DNA of 64,000 bases, taken from assembly GCA_036381595.1 (NCBI GenBank), contig DASVCN010000032.1:1-64000 (forward strand), in the 5' to 3' direction. Shown piece by piece: positions 17,794-26,728 of the stretch. Below the pieces are notes generated by a model. That model did no database searches, was not told where the DNA came from, and saw only the letters and a program-made list of their open reading frames with translations. Within the stretch, counting starts at the first letter, position 1; every line of letters starts with the position of its first letter. The stretch comes from Trueperaceae bacterium (lineage in GTDB: Bacteria; Deinococcota; Deinococci; Deinococcales; Trueperaceae). A program made the position numbers and the translations under genes.

Positions 17794-19757
17794 AGCCCGC
17801 CCTACGCCATCTGCTAGTTTGCGCGCTGCTGCTCGTCGCCGGAATCGGCGCGCAGGCGCAAGGCGATGAGGTCCTCGAGCGCTACGGCCTGTCGCTCGTC
17901 AACCTCAGTGAGAGCGTCAGACTGCTCGACAGCGACGTCGCCGCCAGCCGAGACGAACTCGACAGCGCCGCCGGAGCCCTCCGCTTCCTCGCGACGGAAG
18001 CCGGCAATCCCAGCCTGATCCCCGCGCTAGAAAGGGTGTTCGAACGTGCCCGCACGGCCATAGCGAACCGCTCCGCCACCGACCTCGCCGTTCAGAACGC
18101 CCTCATCCGCGGGGGGTTCCAACGGGCCGTGTTCGACTCGGCACTGGCACGGCTGGGCAGTGAACCGGCCGTCGCCCGGGCCCGCCTGCAGCGGCTCGCG
18201 GCCGACCTCGGCTTCACCGAGGAGACGAGCGCCGGCATCGCCGAGTCGACGAGCGCCGGTGAGGTGCGCAGGCTGTTCGAGGCGGCGCTGGCCAGCAGTG
18301 TGGGCCGGAAGCTCGAAACCGCCCAGGCTCAGTACCAGGAGAGCCAGGACGCTGCCTACCGCACCCTGGCTGGTGCCTACGGCGACTTCCTGCTCATCCA
18401 GGATTCACCCCGCGCCCCGATGCAGTTCAACGAGCAGTTCGCCGCCGCGGCGACCAGCCTCGTCGAGAACCGGAGCGAGGAACTCGCCACCTCGTTGACC
18501 TCGCTCGTCGAAGGCTTCCAGCAGCTCGCCCAGGCAGCCAGCGCACAGCCTGTGGAAGGAGCGCCCAGCGGCGGCCAGCCGGTTGCCCAGGCAGGCCAGC
18601 AGGAAACCGAGGGACCGGCGGCTCAGAGCGGCGCAGCGGCAGAGGTCGGCACGAACCAGCAGAGCGCCGCCGCCCAGCCAGGCACCGAGGGACAGCAGGT
18701 CCCGGCTGCCCAGGCCGAGAGCGCCACCGCGGAACCGAAGTCGACCGAAGTGGCAGAGATGCCCGCCGTCTCCCTGGGCCAGGTGCAGGCGAACCAGGCA
18801 GCACCGGCGACGGAGCAACCGCAAGGCGAGGCTGGCGAAGGCGCTTCGCAGCAGACTCCGGCCCAAGAAGAAGCGACCACGCCCGAAGAGCCTGAAGCCG
18901 GCCTCCAGCCGCTGCGGGTAGAACTGATCGCCACCGGGGTGCCTCCTTCGATGGCGGCCGAGGTTGCGGCCCGACTCGACGGGCGCGGCGTCACCTCCCT
19001 CTCCGCGGCGCTCGACGGCCTCTACGCGCAGGCGGGCCGGGTCGTAGCGGCCGTGCAGGCCGGTGAAGCGAGCACCGCCAGGAGCGCGCTCGAGACCTTC
19101 TCCACGGCCTACGAGACCCGGCTGCAGCCGGCCCTCGAACTGATCTCGCCCGCTGTCGACGACCGGGTCGCCGGCCTCGTGGAGTCGCTCGCTTCCGTTC
19201 CCGTCCTGCGCGCTCAGGACACCCTCGTGCTCCTCGGCCAGGTCGACGCCATCGCCGATCTGCTCGCAGGCGAACCCTCCTCCAACGTGCAGATCATCAA
19301 TACCGAGGCGACGAAGATGTGGGCCGGCTGGATTCGGGTAGCCGCCCTCATCGTCCTCGCCCTGCTGGCGGTCGTACCGCTCTACCTGCTCAACCTGGCC
19401 TTCGGTGGCGGCAACCGCAACTGGCAACTCATCGGCGTCGCGCTCTTCCTCCTGCTCCTGCCGGTCATCTACGAAGGTCTCGCCTCGGTGGGCGCCGTGG
19501 CCGCCCACTACAGCGGCATCGACGAACTGGGCATCCTGCTCGGTTTCTCCATGTTCCACAACCCGATTGCCCAAGTTGTCTGGGTAGCAATCACCGCAGC
19601 AGCCATAGGCTTCGCGGTGGCGGGCCTATACGGTATATGCGTTCAGTTCGGGCTCCTGGGCGGTCGACGGGGCACGGTCAGCGACTCTCAGACACTCCGC
19701 TCTACTGCCGTCGTGCCCGATGCCGACACGGTCGTGGACTGGGACGAGGAGTTCTGA
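17790..19757 (+). CDS. Unrecognised envelope protein: signal peptide, large external domain, three C-terminal TM helices
   Basis: The 655-residue product starts with a signal peptide (about 1-24, ending AQAQG). A helical extracytoplasmic region of about 220 residues follows, then a Gln/Ala/Glu-rich low-complexity linker (about 250-375) and a second helical domain (about 375-505). Three transmembrane helices come next (about 515-540, 548-572, 600-628), then a short cytoplasmic tail ending DTVVDWDEEF. With an external N-terminus and three helices, the tail faces the cytoplasm, where the two Roadblock proteins encoded either side could bind it. The ATG overlaps the previous stop (ATGA). I do not recognise a family; a cell-envelope or polarity role is inference from structure and from mreB nearby. 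Confidence 0.7.
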   Translation: MKPALRHLLVCALLLVAGIGAQAQGDEVLERYGLSLVNLSESVRLLDSDVAASRDELDSAAGALRFLATEAGNPSLIPALERVFERARTAIANRSATDLAVQNALIRGGFQRAVFDSALARLGSEPAVARARLQRLAADLGFTEETSAGIAESTSAGEVRRLFEAALASSVGRKLETAQAQYQESQDAAYRTLAGAYGDFLLIQDSPRAPMQFNEQFAAAATSLVENRSEELATSLTSLVEGFQQLAQAASAQPVEGAPSGGQPVAQAGQQETEGPAAQSGAAAEVGTNQQSAAAQPGTEGQQVPAAQAESATAEPKSTEVAEMPAVSLGQVQANQAAPATEQPQGEAGEGASQQTPAQEEATTPEEPEAGLQPLRVELIATGVPPSMAAEVAARLDGRGVTSLSAALDGLYAQAGRVVAAVQAGEASTARSALETFSTAYETRLQPALELISPAVDDRVAGLVESLASVPVLRAQDTLVLLGQVDAIADLLAGEPSSNVQIINTEATKMWAGWIRVAALIVLALLAVVPLYLLNLAFGGGNRNWQLIGVALFLLLLPVIYEGLASVGAVAAHYSGIDELGILLGFSMFHNPIAQVVWVAITAAAIGFAVAGLYGICVQFGLLGGRRGTVSDSQTLRSTAVVPDADTVVDWDEEF

Positions 19758-19944
19758 TCGAGGATGGCTCGGCAGCGCCGTCCGTGATCGGTTGACGGAC
19801 TGCGGCGGTGATCCGGTCCCGGCTTCACCGCCCTTCCGTCTACCGTCCGGCAAGTAGTGAATGCGAGGAGAAGGGGACGTTGTCCATACTCTCTACTAAC
19901 GGTGGGGGCACCCGCTCAGGCAGCGAAACGGAAGGCGTCGGGCC

Positions 19945-22710
19945 ATGACGTCGAGGCCGCTCTATCAGGCCGCCGTTGCCGAACTCGAGGCGGTACTGTC
20001 GCCACGGGTCGTGTCCCGTTCTCTAAAGGAGGGACTCGCCCATATCGGCGCCACCCCTGAGGAGCTCGACCTGCAAGGGCTCGAGCGCATCCTGAAGGGA
20101 CAGGTCTACCGGCAGTTGCAGGTGACCATGCCGATCGAGCAGGCGAAGCAGACGATCACGGAGCTGCTGGAGCGGCTCAAGCAGCAGGGGAACGGCAGCG
20201 TGAGCCGCGCTCCGACACCCGCTCCGCTCGAGGGCCAGCAGCAGGCGGTGGCCGAGCTGAAGGAGGCGCTCCGCCCCTTCAACCTCTACTTCGAATGGCC
20301 CGAGGTGCAGAAGCTCCGAGCCCAACTCCAACTGCTCGAGAAGGAGCAGAACGAAGGGCGCGAAGCAGGCAATCTCCTGCGTCAGGCCCGCGAGCAACTC
20401 CGCGTCGTAACCCAGAAGCTCGAGGATCAGCTGGTGATCCAGGCCCGTGAGATCGGCGAGCTGGAGGTGATGGTCGACGGCGTGCGTGCCCTCGGCGGGC
20501 CCAAACTACGACGCCTCGAGAACCTTCTCGGCCAGGTGCGCGAAGCGCAGCAGCAGCGTCAACTCGCCTCCGGCGAGGTGGAGCGCGCGCGCCGGATCGG
20601 CGCCGACCTGCGCAAACTCCTCGAGTCGAGCGTCCTGACCACCAGGCAGGAGACGCCCCCCGACGACGGTGCGATCATCGAGATCGACAACGAGAGCGAC
20701 GAGGAACCGATCACCGTCGTCCAGGACGACCTCGAACAGGAAGTTCACGCACGACTGCTGCAGATCGACCTGGAAAGCGAAGAGCACGAGCTGGCTGCTC
20801 TGGAGGCGGCCCACCGCAACCTCCTCGACCATCGGCCCGAGCTCGCCGACCGGGTGGCCGAGCTGCGCGGATCGCTCGAGGTCGGCGAGCCGTTGGGCGA
20901 ACGACTTAGCGCGCTCCGTGAGGAGTTCGAGGACGCCACCGGCCGGCTTCGCGAAGAACTCGAGGCAGAACTGGAGCGGATCGGAGACGACGCCCTGCGC
21001 TTCCGCCACCACGTAGACACCTCCGAGTTGAGCCAGGCGGTCCTGGTAGCCAGGGGCGTCCTCGAGTCCACCCTGCCGGCCCTGCACGACATCGGCCGGA
21101 TAAGGGACCTCCACGACCACGCCAGCCGCAGGGCAGGCGAGGCCGAGGCCGAGGAGGAAGCCGCCGAAGGCGAGCGCCGGGCCAGACTTCGCGAACAGGG
21201 GGCGGCGATAGAGCGGATGAACGCCACCCTGGAACTCCACCGCAACGATGCGGCCCTTGTCGCCCAGGTGGAAGCGCTCCAGGACGGGCTGTCGGCGTTA
21301 CAGGCGGCGCACGCTCAGCAGGAGCCGGTCCCCGAACTTCTGGCTGCCGTGCGTCGCTCGGAAGAGCGGCTGCTGGCGGCCGCCGCCGGTGAAGCCAGCG
21401 GCGGCCAGCAGACCGCCAGGAGTCGCGCGCGCTCGCTACTGGCTGAATTCGAGGCCCTCCCGCTCCTCCCTGAGATGCGTGAACGGGCGAGTTCGATCTC
21501 GGAGAAGCTCGCCACGATCGGCGACTCGAAGGAGCCGCACGGCCGAACCTCCGACCAGCTCGCCGATGTCGAGGTGCTCCTGAAGGCTCTTCGCCTCGAG
21601 CTCAAAGAGGCGTACGGCGAGAGGCTGGACGCAGCGGAGCGTGAAGCGGTGCGGCTCGGTGAGGTCACGACAGTCGAGAGGATCGCTCAGGCGAGGGAGC
21701 AGCTGGAGCAGAACGCCTTCCCGAACCTGCACGAGATCGAGGGGGCGCTCAGGGGCGCGGACGACCGCCGTCGGCAGGAGGAGCTGATCGAGCTCCGGAC
21801 TCTCGAACTGGAGGCGACGCGCTTCGCCGGGTTGGGCATCGAGGGCTTCGATGAGCTATCTTCTCTCCTCCAGCAAGCTGCGCTCGAGCCCCGGTCGGGT
21901 GGGATCCTGAGTCGCGCCTGGCTGCAGCTCGAGGCGCTTCGCTCTACCGTCGAACAACGGCTCGAGAGCATGGAAGGAAGGCTTGACGGCGCCCTGGCCG
22001 AGCTGACCCGGGTGGAGAAGCTCAACAGCGAAGACGTCGAGGAGGTACGCCGCATCCTGCAGCACCTCGACAGCCAGCGGGGCTCGCTGGGTCGGGTGTC
22101 CCTGGGCCTCAGGCTGGAGCTCGAGGACTCGCTGCAGCACGCCGAGGGGCTGCTGGCGAAACTGAGTCAGGAGTACGAAGCTACTCGCGCGATCGCCGAC
22201 CAACTGGTGAGCGGCAACTTCATAGACGACATGCTGGGCCTCCTGGGCGAGGACGCCGCTCGCCCCGACGTCGAGAGCGCCACTGCCGGCCCACCCATCG
22301 TCGAGGAGCCCAGGGAGCCGTACGAGGCGCGCAGCGGGAACCCCAAACTGGACGCCTGGGTCGGTAGCTACTTGGGTGAGGAGGGAGTACGAGCGGTCGC
22401 GCTGCTGGCCCAAGATGGTCGGCTGGTGGCGGGCAGGCTCGACGCCGAACCTGGCGCGACCAGGGCAGCCAGCCACGAACTCATGACACAGCTAGCGCGA
22501 CTCGGGGCCGAGCTCGGACGGGGCAGCCCTCACCTCGCCACCGTAGAGATGGGCAGCCTGGCGCTCATCACCAGTCGCCTTCTCGACGGTCACAGGCTCG
22601 TGGTGCTCCTCGAGTCGTCCTCGGCGATGAGCCGCGTGCTCCACAAACTGCGACGCGAAGTCGCCACGGGCCCGGGCAAGACGAGCGATGGTTCTCGATT
22701 CGCTGGATGA
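19945..22710 (+). CDS. Unrecognised long coiled-coil protein with paralogous N-domain and C-terminal Roadblock-like domain
   Basis: The 921-residue protein opens with the domain shared with the protein at 16894-17793 (LSPRVVSRSLKEGLAHIGATP, etc.). It continues as about 650 residues of heptad-rich, charged coiled coil (roughly 85-790), and ends with a Roadblock/LC7-like domain (about 810-915: VRAVALLAQDGRLVAG, VEMGSLALIT, RLVVLLESS). The layout suggests a cytoplasmic rod with a dimerising Roadblock end, such as a cytoskeletal or positioning factor. A GGAAGG precedes the ATG. The 3' end overlaps tsaE by 23 bases. SMC-like ATPase heads are absent, so it is not an SMC or RecN protein. Function unknown. 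Confidence 0.72.
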   Translation: MTSRPLYQAAVAELEAVLSPRVVSRSLKEGLAHIGATPEELDLQGLERILKGQVYRQLQVTMPIEQAKQTITELLERLKQQGNGSVSRAPTPAPLEGQQQAVAELKEALRPFNLYFEWPEVQKLRAQLQLLEKEQNEGREAGNLLRQAREQLRVVTQKLEDQLVIQAREIGELEVMVDGVRALGGPKLRRLENLLGQVREAQQQRQLASGEVERARRIGADLRKLLESSVLTTRQETPPDDGAIIEIDNESDEEPITVVQDDLEQEVHARLLQIDLESEEHELAALEAAHRNLLDHRPELADRVAELRGSLEVGEPLGERLSALREEFEDATGRLREELEAELERIGDDALRFRHHVDTSELSQAVLVARGVLESTLPALHDIGRIRDLHDHASRRAGEAEAEEEAAEGERRARLREQGAAIERMNATLELHRNDAALVAQVEALQDGLSALQAAHAQQEPVPELLAAVRRSEERLLAAAAGEASGGQQTARSRARSLLAEFEALPLLPEMRERASSISEKLATIGDSKEPHGRTSDQLADVEVLLKALRLELKEAYGERLDAAEREAVRLGEVTTVERIAQAREQLEQNAFPNLHEIEGALRGADDRRRQEELIELRTLELEATRFAGLGIEGFDELSSLLQQAALEPRSGGILSRAWLQLEALRSTVEQRLESMEGRLDGALAELTRVEKLNSEDVEEVRRILQHLDSQRGSLGRVSLGLRLELEDSLQHAEGLLAKLSQEYEATRAIADQLVSGNFIDDMLGLLGEDAARPDVESATAGPPIVEEPREPYEARSGNPKLDAWVGSYLGEEGVRAVALLAQDGRLVAGRLDAEPGATRAASHELMTQLARLGAELGRGSPHLATVEMGSLALITSRLLDGHRLVVLLESSSAMSRVLHKLRREVATGPGKTSDGSRFAG

Positions 22711-23104
22711 CACCCGAGAGTTGGCCCGGCAGCTCGTGGCGGCAACCTCGCCGGGCTCTCTCCTGCTCCTCTCGGGTCCCCTGGGGGCCGGCAAGACCAC
22801 GCTCACCGCGTGCATCGTCCGGGAGCTGGGAAGCGAAGCCGCTGTCTCCAGCCCTACCTACACGCTGGTCCACGAGTACCCGACCCCCGAGGGGCCGCTC
22901 GTTCACATCGACGCCTACCGCTTGGGGCACCCAGCGGCGCTCGACGCTCTCGGGCTCGACGACTACCTGGACCGAAGTCGCCTGGTGGTCGTCGAGTGGG
23001 GAGAAGCACTCGCCCACGACTATCCCGAGGCGTGGTTGGTTAGACTCGAGCGCGACGGTGAAACGCGCAGGGTCGAACTCCAGCCGCCGAAGACGAGGGA
23101 GTGA
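22688..23104 (+). CDS. tsaE: tRNA threonylcarbamoyladenosine biosynthesis ATPase TsaE
   Basis: TsaE is the ATPase that works with TsaB and TsaD to place t6A at position 37 of ANN-decoding tRNAs. The 138-residue product has the P-loop GPLGAGKTTLT, the SSPTYTLVHEY segment, the HIDAYRL motif and VVEWGE, all family hallmarks; length is normal. The gene starts inside the end of the coiled-coil gene and is followed by tsaB, so the pair forms a t6A unit. tsaD and tsaC are not in this window. Confidence 0.95.
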   Translation: MVLDSLDDTRELARQLVAATSPGSLLLLSGPLGAGKTTLTACIVRELGSEAAVSSPTYTLVHEYPTPEGPLVHIDAYRLGHPAALDALGLDDYLDRSRLVVVEWGEALAHDYPEAWLVRLERDGETRRVELQPPKTRE

Positions 23105-23175
23105 GCTCATCGGGCGATGGAGCCCGTCAGCCTCTCCTCCTGTGGATGGCCGCTCGGGCGGGACGAGCCACGCCC

Positions 23176-23733
23176 ATGAGTGACACCTGGCTAGGGATAG
23201 ATACCAGCACGAGCTACCTCTGCCTCGCGCTCTGGTCCCCCGAGGGCGGACTCCTGGCGGAGTCTGTCGAACGAGTCGACCGGCGACACGCCGTTCGCTT
23301 CGTTGCCACTCTGGAAGGGGTCCTCGAGCGGGCCGGCCGTTCCCGCCGCGAACTCACGGCGATAGCGGCGGGTGGAGGACCCGGGTCCTACACCGGTCTA
23401 CGCGTCGGCGGGGCGGCGGCCAAAGGACTCGCCAGTGCCCTGGGCGTGCCCCTGGCCGGCGTAGACACTCTGGCGGCGATGGCCTTCAGGGGGCTCGACG
23501 AAGGTGAGGAGGGGGTGGTAGCGATCGATGCACGGAGGGGCAACGCCTATCTGGGCCGCTACCGCAGGCACGGGGACGAGGTATTCACCCTCGAGGCGCC
23601 CCACAAGGCGCCTCTGCTCGAGACCAGATCGCGGCACCGCGGCATCCGCTTCCTCCTGGACGTACCGCCGGACCCCGGTTACGTGGCCAGGCAGGCGAAC
23701 TCGGGAGTCCCCTACCGGCCCCTCTACCTGTAG
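23176..23733 (+). CDS. tsaB: tRNA threonylcarbamoyladenosine biosynthesis protein TsaB
   Basis: TsaB is the scaffold partner of TsaD in t6A formation. The ASKHA-fold N-terminal domain is clear (LGIDTSTSYLCLALWS, then GGGPGSYTGLRVGGAAAKGL, the TsaB signature). The C-terminal lobe is short, giving 185 residues. The ATG at 23176 starts exactly at the conserved N-terminus. An in-frame GTG at 23101 overlaps the tsaE stop (GTGA) and would add 25 unconserved residues; translational coupling from it cannot be excluded. Confidence 0.9.
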   Translation: MSDTWLGIDTSTSYLCLALWSPEGGLLAESVERVDRRHAVRFVATLEGVLERAGRSRRELTAIAAGGGPGSYTGLRVGGAAAKGLASALGVPLAGVDTLAAMAFRGLDEGEEGVVAIDARRGNAYLGRYRRHGDEVFTLEAPHKAPLLETRSRHRGIRFLLDVPPDPGYVARQANSGVPYRPLYL

Positions 23734-23799
23734 CGGAAGGGCTCGACGGGGGCGTGCCGAGTAGCGAACTTCCTATCGTGCGAGGCCGCCCCACGACGT

Positions 23800-23805
23800 T
23801 ATACT
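23800..23805 (+). promoter_or_regulatory. -10 box upstream of mreB
   Basis: TATACT lies 91 bases before the mreB ATG and would start a transcript near 23812 with a leader of about 85 bases. No good -35 box is visible, so this may be a second promoter inside the tsa-mre-lpx gene string. Confidence 0.4.
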
Positions 23806-23896
23806 GCGCTGATTGTTGCCTCGGACCCGGAGGCTCGACGCCCCGGCCCGCCCCCTTGATGCCGGTCGCGAAAGCGCGGCGCGTGATGGAGTAACG

Positions 23897-24931
23897 ATGT
23901 TGAGACCCTGGCAGGAAATCGGCGTGGACCTCGGGACGGCCACCGTCCTCATATATCAGAAAGGCAAAGGGATCCGCCTTCGCGAACCGTCGGTGATCGC
24001 CATGGTGCGCGACACCGGCGACATGAAGGCGGTGGGTGACGAGGCTTACCGGATGCTGGGCCGCACGCCCGGCAACATCGTCGCGGTGCGTCCCATGCGC
24101 GACGGGGTCATCGCCGACTACGACCTCACCGAGAAGATGCTCAAGGCGTTCGTCCGCAAGGTCATCACCGGTCCCGGTCGTCTCTTCAAACCCCACATCA
24201 TGGTGTGCGTCCCGTCCGGAGTCACCGAGGTCGAGAGGCGGGCCGTCCTCCAGGCCACTCGCGAGGTGGGAGCCCGCAAGGCCTTCCTCATCGAGGAGCC
24301 GCTGGCCGCAGCCATCGGCGCGGGCGTTCGAATCGCCGAACCGACCGGCTCGATGATCGTGGACATCGGCGGCGGTACCACCGACGTGGCCATCATCAGC
24401 CTGGGCGGCATCGTCGTATCGGAATCGCTGAGGATCGCCGGCAACGAGTTCGACGAGGCGATCATCCGCTATATACGCCACAAGGAGAACATGCTCATCG
24501 GCGACCGCACCGCCGAGGACGTGAAGATGAAGGTGGGCGCCGCGGTAGTGCGCGGTGCTGATGACATACGCGAGATGGAGGTGCGTGGCCGGGACCTCAT
24601 CAACGGCCTGCCCAAGACCATCAAGGTGACGACCGAGGACACGGTCGAAGCGCTCCAGGAACCGCTGCAGAAGATCTCCGACGGGGTCCGCCGTGTGCTG
24701 GAGCTTGCCCCGCCGGAACTCGTGAGCGACGTCATCGACCGCGGCATCATCATGACCGGTGGCGGTTCGCTGCTGCGCAACTTCGACGAGCTGCTGCGTC
24801 AATCTACCGGTATCCCGGTGGCGGTGGCCGACAACGCCATCGATGCGGTGGCGCTGGGCACCGGTCAGGCGCTCGATATGATACCCGTGCTCCAGGACGC
24901 ACTCATATCCGACAACTTCCTGCGACGCTGA
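23897..24931 (+). CDS. mreB: Rod shape-determining protein MreB
   Basis: MreB is the bacterial actin that guides lateral cell-wall synthesis under the inner membrane. The 344-residue protein has the actin ATP-binding elements: phosphate 1 (GVDLGTATVLIYQKGKGI), phosphate 2 (IVDIGGGTTDVAIISLGG) and the adenosine motif (IIMTGGGSLL). ATG 23897 gives the family N-terminus and has a GGAG upstream; longer in-frame starts lack homology. mreC, mreD and rodA do not follow. Instead lpxD starts five bases later, so here MreB is transcribed with lipid A genes. Confidence 0.96.
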   Translation: MLRPWQEIGVDLGTATVLIYQKGKGIRLREPSVIAMVRDTGDMKAVGDEAYRMLGRTPGNIVAVRPMRDGVIADYDLTEKMLKAFVRKVITGPGRLFKPHIMVCVPSGVTEVERRAVLQATREVGARKAFLIEEPLAAAIGAGVRIAEPTGSMIVDIGGGTTDVAIISLGGIVVSESLRIAGNEFDEAIIRYIRHKENMLIGDRTAEDVKMKVGAAVVRGADDIREMEVRGRDLINGLPKTIKVTTEDTVEALQEPLQKISDGVRRVLELAPPELVSDVIDRGIIMTGGGSLLRNFDELLRQSTGIPVAVADNAIDAVALGTGQALDMIPVLQDALISDNFLRR

Positions 24932-24935
24932 GCGG

Positions 24936-25961
24936 ATGGGCCTGACCGCCGCCGAGCTTGCGACCAGACTGGGGGGCAGGCTGGAAGGCAGCGACTCGAC
25001 CGTACAGCGATTGGCGGTTCCCGGCCCGGGATGCGCTGGGGCGGTGGTGGTGCTCACCAGCGATGAGTCGCTGGCGCGGCGGCTCGAGCAGCTCGCTCGG
25101 TGGCAGGCAGCGGTCGTGGTCGCTCCATCGGGCGCCCAACGCCCCCCTGCGCTCGACTCGCTGATAACAGTTCAGCAGCCACGGCTCGCCCTCGCCCAGC
25201 TCACCGGAATCTTCGACGAAAGACCACTGCCGGCACCCGGCATCCACCCGCAGGCGATCGTCGCCCCAACGGCCAGCCTGGGTGACGGCGTTCGAGTCGG
25301 GGCTGGTGCCATCGTGGGCGACGGGGCGGTGGTCGGTCGCGGCAGCGTCATCGGCGAGGGGGCGGTGGTCGGTCCCGGGGCGATCCTCGGCGAGGCGTGC
25401 CGGCTTCACCCACGTAGCACCCTGCTGGACGGCGTACGGCTCGGTGACCGAGTGATCGTGCACAGCGGCGCGGTCATCGGCAGCGACGGCTTCGGTTACG
25501 AGCCCTCGACTCAGGGCGCGGTGAAGCTCCACCACCTGGGCGGGGTGGTCATCGGCGACGACGTCGAGATCGGTGCCAACAGCTGCGTCGACCGTGGCAC
25601 CCTGAGTGACACGGTGATCGGCGCCCGCACCAAGATCGACAACCTCTGCCAGATCGCCCACAACGTGACCATCGGCAGCGACTGCCTCATCGCGGGACAG
25701 ACCGGGATAGCCGGCTCCACGCGGGTCGGAGACAGGGTCACGATGGCTGGGGCGGTGGGTGTCGGTGACCACCTCACGATCGGCGACGACGCGACCCTGG
25801 GGCCGCGAGCCGGTGTCATCAAGAGTGTCCCGCCGGGAGACACCTGGATGGGGTTCCCCGCGCAGCCGTACCGGAGGTTCGTACGTGAGTCGTATCTGGT
25901 GGGCAAGCTGGAGCGAATCTGGCGCTTCGTGAGAGAACGCGAGAGCGGGGCGGCCGAGTGA
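24936..25961 (+). CDS. lpxD: UDP-3-O-acylglucosamine N-acyltransferase LpxD
   Basis: LpxD adds the N-linked hydroxyacyl chain in lipid A synthesis. The 341-residue product has the N-terminal uridine-binding domain (about 1-100) and then the left-handed parallel beta-helix built from hexapeptide repeats (GDGVRVGAGAIVGDGAVVG onward, about 100-290), including IGSDGFGY and CQIAHNVTIG with the catalytic histidine region. Length is normal. It follows mreB after four bases and overlaps lpxC by four bases. Confidence 0.94.
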   Translation: MGLTAAELATRLGGRLEGSDSTVQRLAVPGPGCAGAVVVLTSDESLARRLEQLARWQAAVVVAPSGAQRPPALDSLITVQQPRLALAQLTGIFDERPLPAPGIHPQAIVAPTASLGDGVRVGAGAIVGDGAVVGRGSVIGEGAVVGPGAILGEACRLHPRSTLLDGVRLGDRVIVHSGAVIGSDGFGYEPSTQGAVKLHHLGGVVIGDDVEIGANSCVDRGTLSDTVIGARTKIDNLCQIAHNVTIGSDCLIAGQTGIAGSTRVGDRVTMAGAVGVGDHLTIGDDATLGPRAGVIKSVPPGDTWMGFPAQPYRRFVRESYLVGKLERIWRFVRERESGAAE

Positions 25962-26728
25962 TAAGCGGCGTCGGCATCCACAGCGGCCGCACCAGCCGGG
26001 TTCGGTTGCACCGGGAGCCCGGCCCGATCCGCTTCCGGCAGGGTAGCACCGAGATCCCCGCCCTGGTCGAGCACGTCGTTTCGACCGACAGGTGCGTGAC
26101 CCTCGCAGCGGACGGGGCCAGAGTGGCACTGGTCGAGCACCTCCTGGCCGCGCTCCACATCGCCGGTTTCTGGCGCGACGTGCTGATCGAAGTCGAGGGT
26201 GAAGAGCTGCCGATCCTCGACGGCTCGGCCCTCCCCTGGTCCGAGGCACTCGCTGTCCTCGGGCAACCGGCTCCTCCCCCGCCTCCGCTTTCAGTGGAGG
26301 AGCCGGTCGACCTGCCCGAACTGGAGGTCCTGGTAACCCCCGGGGAGTCGTCGATCGACGTCATCGTCGACTACGCCCATCCGGCCATAGGCGCCCAACG
26401 GTGGAGCGGGCGTCGCAACGAGTGGCATGAGTTGCTGGCCGCCCGAACTTTCGGATTCCTGGCCGAACTGGAGCAGTTGAACGCGATGGGCTTGGCTTTT
26501 GGCGCTGCCACCGAAAATGCTATTGTCTTTGATGACGATGGGCCGATCGGGCCGCTCCGTCACCCGGACGAGCCGGTCCGGCACAAGGCCCTCGATCTGC
26601 TCGGCGATCTGGCCTTGCTCGGTCGGCCCCTACAAGCCGCGATCCGCGTGAAGCGCGGCTCGCACCGAGCTCACGTGAACCTTATGCGCCACCTCCTCCG
26701 CCACCCGACCATGAAAGCTGCGACGTGA
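25958..26728 (+). CDS. lpxC: UDP-3-O-acyl-N-acetylglucosamine deacetylase LpxC
   Basis: LpxC is the Zn-dependent deacetylase that commits precursor to lipid A. The 256-residue product carries GVGIHSGRTSRVRLH, VEHLLAALH (general base Glu and a Zn His), ILDGSALPW, HKALDLLGDLALLG (Zn His and Asp) and the C-terminal GSHRAHVNLM with the catalytic His. It is about 45 residues shorter than E. coli LpxC, mostly in the inserts between motifs, but no catalytic residue is missing. The stop overlaps the next gene by four bases. Confidence 0.93.
   Translation: MISGVGIHSGRTSRVRLHREPGPIRFRQGSTEIPALVEHVVSTDRCVTLAADGARVALVEHLLAALHIAGFWRDVLIEVEGEELPILDGSALPWSEALAVLGQPAPPPPPLSVEEPVDLPELEVLVTPGESSIDVIVDYAHPAIGAQRWSGRRNEWHELLAARTFGFLAELEQLNAMGLAFGAATENAIVFDDDGPIGPLRHPDEPVRHKALDLLGDLALLGRPLQAAIRVKRGSHRAHVNLMRHLLRHPTMKAAT

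Noticed and set aside
18405-19574. Minus-strand 389-codon frame opposite the membrane protein gene
   Set aside because: Gly/Arg/Leu-rich shadow of the signal-peptide/TM protein, whose frame has clear domain organisation.
19945-22710. SMC or RecN-type ATPase for the coiled-coil protein
   Set aside because: No Walker A or signature motif at either end; the ends are the shared helical domain and a Roadblock-like domain.
23585-25057. Minus-strand 490-codon frame opposite mreB
   Set aside because: His/Asp-rich antisense translation of mreB; no motif.
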